A stretch of 54,979 nucleotides of DNA, taken from assembly GCA_002838945.1 (NCBI GenBank), contig PGXB01000023.1:1-54979 (forward strand), given 5' to 3'. Below, piece by piece: positions 8,608 to 17,184 of the stretch (positions within the stretch are counted from its first letter, which is position 1; each line of letters opens with the position of its first letter). The notes below the pieces were generated by a model. That model was not told the DNA's origin, ran no database searches, and worked only from the letters and a program-made list of their open reading frames with translations. This DNA comes from a candidate division Zixibacteria bacterium HGW-Zixibacteria-1 (GTDB lineage: Bacteria > Zixibacteria > MSB-5A5 > GN15 > PGXB01). The position numbers were made by a program, and so were the translations under genes.

Positions 8608-8778
8608 TTTTTCCGAAAGTCGAATTAATTAAAAAGGACCGGATTCAAAGTTGGTTGTCATTCTCGGGCAACGCGACATTCTATAGCAAATTTGTATTGA
8701 AATGCCGAATTGCCCACCGCTGTCTAATCACCTCGGAACCCGGCCCCGACAATATTCGACTTTTGTCAAATTTTAGTA

Positions 8779-10056
8779 TTACTGCAAAAAATCACATTCA
8801 AACTGACTGTCGCGATTTGATTCATCAAGCAGGTAGCAGCCTTCGAGCAATATTGATTCATTGCTCTGGAAATTATTCGGTTCCGGAAGTTCCTCCGGTC
8901 CGATCGGATCGACACTCCATATTCCCTTATCCCAGGGAATAGCCAAATAGACCGCTTCCGCACCGGTCTTATCCTCGCACTCGGCGTAAATAATATTACC
9001 GCGGTCGAGAAACATGGTCAGATGACTCCCGCTGCCGGTGATGCTTATTCGAGCCGTTTTCTCGCTCGGCCCCATTGCCTGAATGATATCGATTACATTC
9101 ATGTCCTCAAGAGTGCCGTGTGTCCCCAGATCCTGAATCACACTCAAACGGCGTTTCTTCTCGATTTCCAGGCGGGCTCGAATTCGATTAAGTTTAAGAA
9201 CGATTGTCTGAGGGGTATCCAGCGCTACGACATCTTCAATTCCGATATTAAGCGTGTGCATCAGGCTGTCGATCAGGTGTTCTTCAGAAAGGAGAAGGGA
9301 GGGGGTCTGGTCGATAGACACCCCGCGGGAAATTATACCCCCGACCAGCTCGGTGACATCCCGGACTGTACCGCATTTAATTAATATTATTATTTGCGGG
9401 CGGAGCTGTTCATGCTTTTCGACAAATTCGGATATTGAATATGCCTGAGTACAATCGAACCGGTGCTCCTTTATCGACTGTTCGAGAGATGCTATATCGC
9501 GATGATTATCATTGCAAATGAGCAATCGAGTATGTTTATCATGTTTTTCTGATGGCATGGGGTCGGCCTGGCCCATATCCGATATCTCGGCCATGCGCGT
9601 GTCTTTCCCCGGCGTCGGTATGGCCAGGGAATTCCTGTAGCAGTTTATAATGGCTGCCTTCAGAGCCGGGCCGAGAGCTATATAAAAATCAAAATTTTTA
9701 TCAGGATACAGGGCCGCGAGTTTCTCCGATAGTTGGGCATCGGGCGGTTTTTCACAGGCAAGCATCAACCTGTTTCCGACCGGATCATAGTCAAAGGGCA
9801 GGATAATATATGTAAAGGCAAATTCGGCCGGAATCATGTTCGGAATATTTTCCGGTATCCGGCGAAAACCAAGACTCACGCTCCGGCAGTTGAATTGCCG
9901 GGAAAGGGCTTTCAGGAGCGCGGCTTCATCGGCATATCCGAATCGAAAAAGATGCGTTTCAAGGCGGCCGCCGTATCGCTTCTGATATTCCAGCGCTTCT
10001 TCGATCTGCTGATCGGTCACAAGCTGCTCATCGATGAGAATTCTGTCCAGACGCAC
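8779..10056 (-). CDS. GspE/PilB N-terminal domain - pseudo-receiver - PATAN (DUF4388) protein
   Basis: Three parts are visible. Residues 1-145 (LDRILIDEQLVTDQQIEEAL and onward) match the N-terminal domain of type II secretion/type IV pilus ATPases (T2SSE_N, a c-di-GMP-binding fold in some members). Residues 170-290 (TRLLICNDNHRDIASLEQSI) look like a response-regulator receiver that lacks a clear phospho-acceptor pattern. Residues 300-410 (HGTLEDMNVIDIIQAMGPSEKTARISI, then FLDRGNIIYAE) are a PATAN/DUF4388 domain. There is no ATPase domain. PATAN proteins often act with receivers in motility and gliding control, so a regulatory adaptor role is plausible. It is monocistronic. Confidence 0.8.
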   Translation of the reverse strand: MRLDRILIDEQLVTDQQIEEALEYQKRYGGRLETHLFRFGYADEAALLKALSRQFNCRSVSLGFRRIPENIPNMIPAEFAFTYIILPFDYDPVGNRLMLACEKPPDAQLSEKLAALYPDKNFDFYIALGPALKAAIINCYRNSLAIPTPGKDTRMAEISDMGQADPMPSEKHDKHTRLLICNDNHRDIASLEQSIKEHRFDCTQAYSISEFVEKHEQLRPQIIILIKCGTVRDVTELVGGIISRGVSIDQTPSLLLSEEHLIDSLMHTLNIGIEDVVALDTPQTIVLKLNRIRARLEIEKKRRLSVIQDLGTHGTLEDMNVIDIIQAMGPSEKTARISITGSGSHLTMFLDRGNIIYAECEDKTGAEAVYLAIPWDKGIWSVDPIGPEELPEPNNFQSNESILLEGCYLLDESNRDSQFECDFLQ

Positions 10057-10198
10057 CGTTCCCTCTTCTTATTTACAAGAAAGAAATAGACTTATACATT
10101 GATTTTCGGAAAAGCCGGGCGGATTTGAAGGATTTTACGATAAATTCAGGGAAAATCGGCAAATCGGGGTTAGGGTGTTGGAAAATAGAACAGCATTA

Positions 10199-10624
10199 TT
10201 ACTGCCGAAATTGGAATCCATATGCCGCCAGCGACTTTTTCAACTCCTCTTCCAAAGAGCCTTTTCCGTTGTAATGTATAAAGATAGCCCTGAGATTGTG
10301 TTTTTCATAGAGCTGTCTTTTGAAACCGACCCGGTCAACGTAAAACGGCATATGATTATATCCGCAGATTTCCAGAAAAAGATTTTGATCCGGAAGAAAG
10401 AAGTCCGGTCGGTACTGCTTTCCGGCCAATAAAATCAATGGCTCATATTGAAACTCAATCTTATTCTCGAACAGAAAATCGGCGCATTTTTTCTCATACT
10501 TCGAGCGGACATTAATACCTGACTTGGTGGCGATTGTCGGTTCAAACCGGCGCCGCCGTTCCAATTTAATTCCGCGCGGAGGCGTGTATCGGGGCGATTT
10601 TCTCAGCTTCCTGCGTTCATACAT
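10199..10624 (-). CDS. Small PD-(D/E)XK nuclease-like protein, catalytic Lys replaced
   Basis: The 141-residue protein has a basic N-terminus (MYERRKLRKS) and then a PD-(D/E)XK-like core. Glu44 sits in SKYEKKCADF, RPDFFLP carries Asp74, and LFLEICGYN carries Glu85. In an active nuclease the last motif is ExK; here the residue is Cys87. The C-terminal KRQLYEKHNLRAIFIHY matches the helix and strand that close such folds (DUF559/Vsr-like and phage-type endonucleases). It could be inactive or use a displaced lysine. It is flanked by unrelated genes, so context gives no role. Confidence 0.6.
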   Translation of the reverse strand: MYERRKLRKSPRYTPPRGIKLERRRRFEPTIATKSGINVRSKYEKKCADFLFENKIEFQYEPLILLAGKQYRPDFFLPDQNLFLEICGYNHMPFYVDRVGFKRQLYEKHNLRAIFIHYNGKGSLEEELKKSLAAYGFQFRQ

Positions 10625-10703
10625 ATAAATATAAAATATATCTGTGATATTTGGTAATGCAATACTATATTGGGCAGAATTTTACTAAAATATTTGGAAT
10701 AAT

Positions 10704-11843
10704 ATGACAAGGAATATCGATCCCGACAGGATTCACGAAACCTCATTAGTGGCCGATCTCCATTGCGATACAGTTTTGCAGATGAAGCGGGGTTATGATT
10801 TCTCCAGACGGCATGAGTCATATCATGTCGATATTCCACGCCTGAAAGCGGGCGGTATAAATCTCCAGGCCTTTGCCTGCTGTGCAAGTATATTCACGCC
10901 TGAAGGACAACGGTTTGGCAAAGCCGACAGTATGGTCAAGTGCCTTATAAGTGAAATGGCCAAACACCCCGGTGACATTGCTGTTTGTCGCGATGCCTCC
11001 GATGCCGAGGAGATAATTGCATCAGGCAGGATCGCCGCCCTGTTGGCCATCGAAAACGGCATGGCTATCGAAAACAGCCTGGAAAATCTTGAATATTTCC
11101 ATCATCAGGGAGTCAGGTACATGACTCTGACTCACTGCCAATCGCTGGATTGGTGCCGGTCATGTTCCGACAGCGAGAACGAACCGGCCGGGCTGTCCGA
11201 ATTCGGACGTGAGGTGGTGCGGACGATGAATCGATTGGGGATGATTATTGATGTGTCGCATATCTCGAAGGCTTCATTTTTCGATGTGCTGGAGACCTCA
11301 TCCCAGCCGGTAATTGCCTCGCATTCCAATGTTTACTCCATCAGCCCGCATAACCGTAATCTAAATGATGATCAGATCAGGGCACTGGCCCAAAACGGCG
11401 GCATGATGGGTATCAATTTCTGGGGTGATATCCTTTCAAAAAAATATGCCGAGGCTGCGTCGGCAGTTTACAAAAACTACCTGAAGGAATTGAAGGATAT
11501 CGACGAGCATTACTCTGAGGACATGAATGAGGAAGAATATCAGAGGAGATTCGCTTTTCTTGGCCGGTTTATCGCCGAAGTGTCCGCCGCCGCCGGAGAT
11601 AATATGCCGTCTTCGGCCACGGTCGTCGATCATATCGACTATATTGTCCGGCTCGTCGGGCCGGATCATGTCGGTCTTGGGTCAGGTTTCGACGGGATAT
11701 TCATTCCGCCGTCCGATCTCCGGGACTGCTCCCAGATGCCGAACATAACCCGCGAGATGAATCGGCGGGGCTATGGCGAAAATGACATCAGGAAGATTCT
11801 GGGCGGCAATTTTATGCGGGTTTTTCGGCAGGTTTGCTCATAG
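10704..11843 (+). CDS. Membrane dipeptidase (peptidase family M19)
   Basis: A binuclear zinc hydrolase that cleaves dipeptides, including L-D forms. The family metal ligands are present: HxD in DLHCDT (His20, Asp22), the bridging Glu117 in LAIENG, His186 in DVSH, His207 in ASHSN, and the Asp of GSGFDG near residue 330. The length of 379 is typical for bacterial M19 enzymes. No signal peptide is seen, so a cytoplasmic location is likely. The start is set by the family alignment, as the ribosome-binding site (TTTGGAA) is weak. It is divergent from the nuclease-like gene. Confidence 0.92.
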   Translation: MTRNIDPDRIHETSLVADLHCDTVLQMKRGYDFSRRHESYHVDIPRLKAGGINLQAFACCASIFTPEGQRFGKADSMVKCLISEMAKHPGDIAVCRDASDAEEIIASGRIAALLAIENGMAIENSLENLEYFHHQGVRYMTLTHCQSLDWCRSCSDSENEPAGLSEFGREVVRTMNRLGMIIDVSHISKASFFDVLETSSQPVIASHSNVYSISPHNRNLNDDQIRALAQNGGMMGINFWGDILSKKYAEAASAVYKNYLKELKDIDEHYSEDMNEEEYQRRFAFLGRFIAEVSAAAGDNMPSSATVVDHIDYIVRLVGPDHVGLGSGFDGIFIPPSDLRDCSQMPNITREMNRRGYGENDIRKILGGNFMRVFRQVCS

Positions 11844-11970
11844 TATTGTATTTTTAGGGTAGTTTGCGTATATATTATTGATTATCGAAAGTCTCTGTTG
11901 ACGCCAAATAAGGCGAGAGAGACATATTAGTTTCCATACAAATATATCCTTATGTTTAAGGAGAGTCATC

Positions 11971-12495
11971 ATGACTTTCATAGAACTGCTTCGTTATCAG
12001 ATGGACGATGCCTGGCGGTTTCTGGAGCGGGCGATGGATGGTGTCGATGACAGCATGATTCACTGGGAACCCGCCCCCGGTTCCTGGGGCCTGCGTGACC
12101 GGGAAGGGCATTGGTGCCTCGATTTCCACACCGCCGATAAAACCCCGCCCGGCCCCAAAACCATCGGCTGGCTGGCGGCGCATCTGGGCGCCTGCAAGGA
12201 AATCCATTTCGACATGCTCTTCGGACCGGGAAAAAAGAAATGGGATGAGCTGGTCATTCCGGGAAACGCCGATGAGCTTCGGAAATACTTGAAAGCCATG
12301 CATCGGCTGCTTCGCGAAAAGCTGGACCTGCTTGGCCCGGAGGATCTCAAGAAACCGGCCCCGAAGCCAAGCGATATCGGCAAAGATATAACCGTCTGGC
12401 AGGTTTTGTGGTACGATATCTACCACGATATCGAGCACGCCGGGCAGATTTTTCAGGTCAGGAACGAATATTTGAACCGAAGCGGTTTTTCATGA
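11971..12495 (+). CDS. DinB-family four-helix protein
   Basis: The 174-residue protein begins LLRYQMDDAWRFLERA and shows the DinB/YfiT-like four-helix bundle pattern. Three histidines line up as the likely metal site: His in AAHLGACKEIH, and the DIYHDIEHAGQI motif in the last helix. The W(E/D)PAPGSWG segment after helix 1 is typical of the family. Members include thiol S-transferases and metal-dependent hydrolases; the reaction here is unknown. AAGGAG precedes the ATG. It lies 90 bases ahead of an SDR gene in the same orientation. Confidence 0.85.
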   Translation: MTFIELLRYQMDDAWRFLERAMDGVDDSMIHWEPAPGSWGLRDREGHWCLDFHTADKTPPGPKTIGWLAAHLGACKEIHFDMLFGPGKKKWDELVIPGNADELRKYLKAMHRLLREKLDLLGPEDLKKPAPKPSDIGKDITVWQVLWYDIYHDIEHAGQIFQVRNEYLNRSGFS

Positions 12496-12584
12496 TATCC
12501 GCTGACGCCGCTTGCCAAATCTCCCCGTCGGCGTTAAATTGGTATTTTATATTTTGAAGGAAATATCACAGGGGAGAAATTCGT

Positions 12585-13340
12585 ATGATCAGTCTCAAAA
12601 ATAAGGTGTCATTGATAACCGGCGCCTCGCGCGGAATCGGCCGGGCGGCGGCGATAATGTTTGCGCAAGCCGGAAGCCACGTCATTATAAATTACCGCAA
12701 AGAAGCCACCGCGGCCGAGGAAGTAAAGCGGGAGTGCGAGAAGCATGGTGTCCGGGCGATGACGGTGGCGGCCGATATCGCCGACCGCGGCCAGGTGAAC
12801 CGGATGGTGGATGATGTCATCAGCAAGTTCGGGCGGATCGATGTGCTGGTCAACAATGCCGGTATCTGGGAATACAATGCCATCGACGGCATGGACGAAG
12901 CCCGGCTGAAAGCGACGCTTGATATCAATGTGCTCGGCACTTTCTATCCCACCATGGCGGTGGTGCCGCACATGAAAAAGCAGAAATCGGGCAATATCAT
13001 AAATATCTCCTCGACCGCCGGTCAGCGCGGCGAAGCTTTTCACTCGCCTTACGCCGCTTCCAAAGGGGCCATTATATCCCTGACCAAATCATGGGCGCCG
13101 GAGCTGATCATGCACAATATCCGGGTTAACTGTGTCGCGCCCGGATGGGTCGATACCGACATGAGCCGGGAATCGCTGGAAAGCGATGAGGTCGCTGATA
13201 TTCTGCGACTGATCCCCATGGGCCGGGTGGGCACGCCCGAAGAACTGGCCGGCCCGATATTGTTTTTGGCGTCCGACTTATCGACTTTCGTGGTCGGCGA
13301 GATTCTTAATGTCAACGGCGGCGCCGTCCTCTGCGGGTAG
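12585..13340 (+). CDS. Short-chain dehydrogenase/reductase, FabG-like
   Basis: A classical SDR of 251 residues. The nucleotide-binding motif is TGASRGIG (12-19), the structural motif is NNAG (90-93), and the catalytic set is Ser142/143, Tyr156 and Lys160 (YAASK). The C-terminal VNGGAVLCG is also typical. The residue after the second beta-strand is Arg (NYRKE), which favours NADPH. FabG reduces 3-oxoacyl-ACP, but many SDRs share this look and there are no fatty-acid genes nearby. The substrate is therefore left open. It has a GGGGAGAAA ribosome-binding site. Confidence 0.9.
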   Translation: MISLKNKVSLITGASRGIGRAAAIMFAQAGSHVIINYRKEATAAEEVKRECEKHGVRAMTVAADIADRGQVNRMVDDVISKFGRIDVLVNNAGIWEYNAIDGMDEARLKATLDINVLGTFYPTMAVVPHMKKQKSGNIINISSTAGQRGEAFHSPYAASKGAIISLTKSWAPELIMHNIRVNCVAPGWVDTDMSRESLESDEVADILRLIPMGRVGTPEELAGPILFLASDLSTFVVGEILNVNGGAVLCG

Positions 13341-13676
13341 GGCGCAACGCAACCAGCCGATGGGTGGATGTGGAGCCGCACACAAAATCATCAAGATTGA
13401 CATCAAGTTGTCATTTTGGGGCGACGATTTTCAGGTGAATTTATTTGGACTATATTAACTCTCATCCGCTTATACGAAATTGGCTTTGTTTTTGCTTTTT
13501 TAAAAAATTCAACGGCCCATTCCCCGGCAAAAATTGAAAGACGGTCAACCAGTGTGGGACACTCACGAATATGAGGCTTATTGCCATAGCATACCAACCC
13601 ACAGCCCGCCGAGGCGGGTGGGGCACCCTTGCGATTTGACACACTCATAGCCATAAAAAAGAAACACTCCTCTATA

Positions 13677-13731
13677 ATACCCCCCGGTTGGAATTACCAT
13701 CAAATTGGTAGTGATTTTGTAATGGGGGTAT
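13677..13731. repeat. Nested hairpin: ATACCCCC / GGGGGTAT
   Basis: Outer arms ATACCCCC (13677-13684) and GGGGGTAT (13724-13731) enclose an inner hairpin TACCA-TCAAAT-TGGTA. It sits 14 bases from the next palindromic structure. It could be part of a miniature repeat. Confidence 0.55.
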
Positions 13732-13744
13732 GTTACATGGTATT

Positions 13745-13800
13745 GTGATCGGTCGGTCCTCAGACCGACCGCGGCGTTCGCCGCGGCGAACGCCGATCAC
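13745..13800. repeat. Three-way-junction palindromic repeat
   Basis: Outer arms GTGATCG (13745-13751) and CGATCAC (13794-13800) enclose two perfect hairpins: GTCGGTC-CTCA-GACCGAC (13752-13769) and GGCGTTCGCC-GC-GGCGAACGCC (13773-13794). The unit has the look of a REP-like or MITE-like element that folds as a cruciform. Confidence 0.65.
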
Positions 13801-14031
13801 ATGTACAGCAGTGACATACAAAAGAAGAGGCAGAGCCTTCTCTTGGAAGTTCAGTAGGCCTGTGGATCCGCCGCGGCGGGCCGTGCACGAATTATTTGAG
13901 TAATCAAACCGACGCCAAAGAATTGAAAAAAGTTGTCGAAAGTATAGTGTGGGACGGATATTTTAAATTATTGGCTTTTTAGTTTTTTTTAGTTTTTTTG
14001 ATAATTATTTATTAGATAGTTTTAGAAAGTT

Positions 14032-15270
14032 ATGGAAGATTTAACACTGCCATATTCGCTCAGGTTCTTTATCGCGCTGGGGTTGTCGTTTTTGATCGGT
14101 CTCGAGCGCGAAAGTTCCGGGTTCAAGACCAAGGGGATCGTCTTTGCCGGGGTGCGCACCTATTCGCTGATCGGTGCTTACGGTTTCGGCTGTGCCTGGC
14201 TGGTGCGTGTCAATGTTCCGTGGGCGCTGCCGATGGGCATGCTGGCGCTTGGCGCGCTGGCGCTGGTCGGATATCTGGCCAAACTCAAAACCGGGCATGT
14301 CGGCTGGACCAGCGAAGTGGCCGCCATGATGACCTTTGTTATCGGCGCGCTCTGCCTTCTGGGCGATATCTGGGTGCCGATGGCGCTCGGAATTATCGGG
14401 ACCTTTCTCCTTTCCGAAAAGGCCGAGCTTGAAAGCTATGTGGAGAAGCTGGACAAGGCCGAATTTCTGGCGGTCATCAAATTCCTGTTGGTGTCATTGA
14501 TTATCATGCCGGTTCTGCCGAATCAGGATTACACCGAGTTCCGGCTTAACCCGAGAAATATCTGGCAAATTGTCGTGCTGGTATCGGCCATCGGTTTTGC
14601 CGGTTATTTTCTGACCAAGAAATTCGGCAGCCGGATCGGTTTATGGCTGTCCGGATTGCTCGGCGGGATTGTTTCCAGCACCGCGGTGAGCATTGCGGTC
14701 GGGCGTATCGCCCAGCAGCATCCGAATCAGGCTGTCCGTGCCCTGCAGGCATCGATTCTGGCCGGAAGCGTCATGTATTTGCGGATACTGGTCCTTGTCT
14801 GGCTGATCCGGCCGCAGTTTGTTGAATATATCTGGTGGCAGATGCTGGTATTGTCGGCCATCGGATTTTTGCTCTCCATACAAAAAAGCTCAATTTCGAC
14901 CGGCAAAACCGAAGTGGGCACTCTTCGCAACCCGTTCGAAATCAAGCCGGCGTTGATTTTTGCCACGCTTTTTGTAGTGATGTCGGTGGCGACCATCCTC
15001 ATGCAGCGGTTCTACGGTGATGCCGGAATTCTGGCCCTGGCCGGCCTTATCGGTGTGACCGATATCGATCCTTTTATTCTGTCGCTGGTCGAGCAGTCGA
15101 CGCAGGTGCAGGCATTGATCGTCTCGGCCATTCTGGTTTCGATGATGAGTAATACGATAATGAAGGGTATTTATTTCGGGGCGCTCTCGAAAACCACCAG
15201 GAAGTCAACGGCCGTCCGCTATGGCATCTGGGCGATTTTACATATTCCAATCATAATATTCTGGCGATAA
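14032..15270 (+). CDS. MgtC/SapB-N plus DUF4010 polytopic membrane protein
   Basis: The N-terminal 140 residues (LGLSFLIGLERE, then GVRTYSLIGAYG) match the MgtC/SapB-type membrane domain. The remaining 260 residues, with GLLGGIVSSTAVS and LAGLIGVTDIDPFILSL, match DUF4010. About eleven to twelve hydrophobic segments are visible over 412 residues. The transport substrate is not known. It is monocistronic and ends at a strong terminator. The ribosome-binding site is weak (AGAAAG), but the start matches the family N-terminus. Confidence 0.85.
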   Translation: MEDLTLPYSLRFFIALGLSFLIGLERESSGFKTKGIVFAGVRTYSLIGAYGFGCAWLVRVNVPWALPMGMLALGALALVGYLAKLKTGHVGWTSEVAAMMTFVIGALCLLGDIWVPMALGIIGTFLLSEKAELESYVEKLDKAEFLAVIKFLLVSLIIMPVLPNQDYTEFRLNPRNIWQIVVLVSAIGFAGYFLTKKFGSRIGLWLSGLLGGIVSSTAVSIAVGRIAQQHPNQAVRALQASILAGSVMYLRILVLVWLIRPQFVEYIWWQMLVLSAIGFLLSIQKSSISTGKTEVGTLRNPFEIKPALIFATLFVVMSVATILMQRFYGDAGILALAGLIGVTDIDPFILSLVEQSTQVQALIVSAILVSMMSNTIMKGIYFGALSKTTRKSTAVRYGIWAILHIPIIIFWR

Positions 15271-15281
15271 AAGTATTAAAT

Positions 15282-15310
15282 AAAAAGCCCGTCACGATGA
15301 CGGGCTTTTT
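15282..15310. terminator. Strong bidirectional intrinsic terminator
   Basis: A 13-bp perfect stem, AAAAAGCCCGTCA / TGACGGGCTTTTT, with a three-base loop. It lies between the DUF4010 gene and the convergent caspase-like gene. Confidence 0.92.
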
Positions 15311-15332
15311 ATTTTTAAGCTAAAGGTATTGC

Positions 15333-16217
15333 TTACATATCGAACATACCATCATACATATCGGTATGAATGGGGGTTACTCTGACATGATAAAGCTTGG
15401 CCCAGGCTTTCATTTCGGTTTCGGCATAAACGGCGGCATCCTCGGCAAAAATCTTATTGAGGTCGTTGACCCCGATAAGCCAGAAATATGTCCAGGCGCC
15501 GTGCTCAAATGCGGGAACATCGTACGAATAGGATCCATCCGAAGCGGTCGCCATAAAAGTACCACTTACCACATCATCATGAAAATCCCCGATCACACAG
15601 GCGTCAATCGTGACCAGTTTCTTGCTGCAATTGATGGCATTGAAATAGGACATGACATAGCCATGTGTGACATAGTACAAATCAGCTGAAATCAGGCTTG
15701 ATCCATAGGATGGCGCATTTCCTCCGTGCCCGGAGTAAGAGAACGCGATTTCATCACCCGGCGAAGCGTTATCAATCAGCCACTGCAGGCCGGCAGTGAT
15801 GGCATCGCCGGTGGCATTGAGGTCCAGATCCATCCGGCAAGTAAAGCCCTGGCTCTGGAAATATGCCTTCATATCAATGGCGTCATCGTCGCAGTATTGC
15901 AGATCGTTGGCGGTTCCTTCATAATCGGAAATGCCGACGATATAAGCATATTTATGAGGGGGATTGGGATTAGGATCTGCGCCTGTATCCGGCGGCGGCG
16001 GGGTGGGTTTTTTGTAGATCTGATTCGCCAACTCAGTGTAGTTGAGGGTGAATTGCTCGATCACCGTCTGGGGACGGCTATCAATGAATTGAGGTCTCTG
16101 GACCATTACGCCTATGGTTGCATCACCTGTGGGTTCGGTGATCTGAGGAGTCTCACTGCATCCGAAGATAAGCAGGAGTGAACAACAAAGAGCAAAGAGC
16201 AGAAACAGCTTTTTCAT
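15333..16217 (-). CDS. Caspase-like (peptidase C14 fold) lipoprotein, copy 1
   Basis: A lipoprotein signal (MKKLFLLFALCCSLLLIFGC) ends in Cys20, followed by a proline-rich linker to about residue 88. The domain from HKYAYIVGISDY onward has the caspase/metacaspase order. SYSGHGG carries the catalytic His164 and LVTIDACVIGDF carries the catalytic Cys207. The usual DACHSG is changed to DACVIG. The C-terminal part (residues 225-294) ends GMFDM. It is probably a surface- or periplasm-facing cysteine protease anchored in a membrane. A paralogue of near-equal length lies immediately upstream in the same orientation. Confidence 0.85.
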   Translation of the reverse strand: MKKLFLLFALCCSLLLIFGCSETPQITEPTGDATIGVMVQRPQFIDSRPQTVIEQFTLNYTELANQIYKKPTPPPPDTGADPNPNPPHKYAYIVGISDYEGTANDLQYCDDDAIDMKAYFQSQGFTCRMDLDLNATGDAITAGLQWLIDNASPGDEIAFSYSGHGGNAPSYGSSLISADLYYVTHGYVMSYFNAINCSKKLVTIDACVIGDFHDDVVSGTFMATASDGSYSYDVPAFEHGAWTYFWLIGVNDLNKIFAEDAAVYAETEMKAWAKLYHVRVTPIHTDMYDGMFDM

Positions 16218-16293
16218 TACTTTTACCTCTTCACAGTCAAATTAGGCGGTTTTTGTTTACAAGCTATTGATCCCTTTCGAGCCAATCCCTTTT

Positions 16294-17184
16294 TTACATG
16301 TCAAACATTCCGGTGTATTTATCGGTATGCTTGGGGCTGACATTCAGATTATACTGTGATGCCCAGGCCCTCATACCGTCTTCGGCATAAGTCGCGACAT
16401 CTTCGGCATACGGGTAGCCGAGACCGGCCGCGGCTTCGACGAAGTAATATGTCCAGGCGCCGTTTTTCAAATCGGGGGCATCGTAAGAATTGGTCTTGTT
16501 TGACGCGGTTGCCACAATTGAGCCGATTTGGCAATCGGAATTGAAATCACCGATCACACAGGCGTCAAGCGTAACCAGCTTCTTGGTGCAATTGGCCGAG
16601 TTGAAAATCTGCATGACATAGCCGTGAGTGACATAGTAAAGGTCGGTCGATATAATACTGGAACCGTAACCGGGCGCTTTGCCGCCATGACCGGAATATG
16701 AAAAGAGAATTTCATCGCCCGGCTGGGCCGAAGCCACCAGCCATTGAAGGCCGGCAACAATAGCATCGGCAGTGGCGCTGCGGTTCAGGTCCATTCTTAT
16801 GCTGAAACCCTGGCTCTGGAAATAAGCCTTCATGTCCATCGCGTCATCATCCGGATACTGCAAATCGTTGACAGTCCCGTCATAATCGGCGATACCGACA
16901 ATATAGGCATACTTATGCGCCGGATTGGGATTCGGATCATCACCGGTCGGGGTTGTATCCGGTGGGGGTTTAGGAGGTCTCTTCTCGGCCAGAAGTGAGG
17001 TCGATGTGGCCAGAATGTGCTGCTGAATAACCGATTCAGGGCGGTTTTCAATGAATTGCGGACGTTGGACCAGAGTTCCTAAGGATGTCTGCCCGGTGGG
17101 TTCGGTTACCCGGGGCGATTCGCTACACCCGAAAACCAGCAACAGGACGCAGCAAATGGAAAGAAGCATCAATAGCTTTTTCAT
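16294..17184 (-). CDS. Caspase-like (peptidase C14 fold) lipoprotein, copy 2
   Basis: This gene has the same plan as its neighbour: lipobox VFGC (Cys20), a proline-rich linker, and a caspase-type domain with His166 in SYSGHGG and Cys209 in VTLDACVIGDF. It too ends GMFDM. The two proteins align without large gaps, so this is a tandem duplication, separated by 76 bases. The linker and the region after the catalytic Cys differ most, which may mean different targets. AGGACTT lies upstream of the ATG. The pair probably shares the promoter in the spacer to the right. Confidence 0.85.
   Translation of the reverse strand: MKKLLMLLSICCVLLLVFGCSESPRVTEPTGQTSLGTLVQRPQFIENRPESVIQQHILATSTSLLAEKRPPKPPPDTTPTGDDPNPNPAHKYAYIVGIADYDGTVNDLQYPDDDAMDMKAYFQSQGFSIRMDLNRSATADAIVAGLQWLVASAQPGDEILFSYSGHGGKAPGYGSSIISTDLYYVTHGYVMQIFNSANCTKKLVTLDACVIGDFNSDCQIGSIVATASNKTNSYDAPDLKNGAWTYYFVEAAAGLGYPYAEDVATYAEDGMRAWASQYNLNVSPKHTDKYTGMFDM

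Larger units (their letters stand above)
13341..14031. other. Repeat-rich intergenic region, 691 bases
   Basis: No supportable gene lies here. A minus-strand frame at 13403-13654 has poor composition and no ribosome-binding site. The region holds a GC-rich palindrome CCCGCCGAGGCGGG (about 13605-13620), the two nested hairpin repeats listed separately, and a GGATCCGCCGCGGCGG palindrome near 13865. The density of imperfect palindromes suggests a scattered intergenic repeat family in this genome. Confidence 0.6.

Noticed and set aside
13403-13654. 83-codon minus-strand frame in the repeat-rich spacer
   Set aside because: It runs through palindromic repeats, lacks a ribosome-binding site and has an implausible composition.
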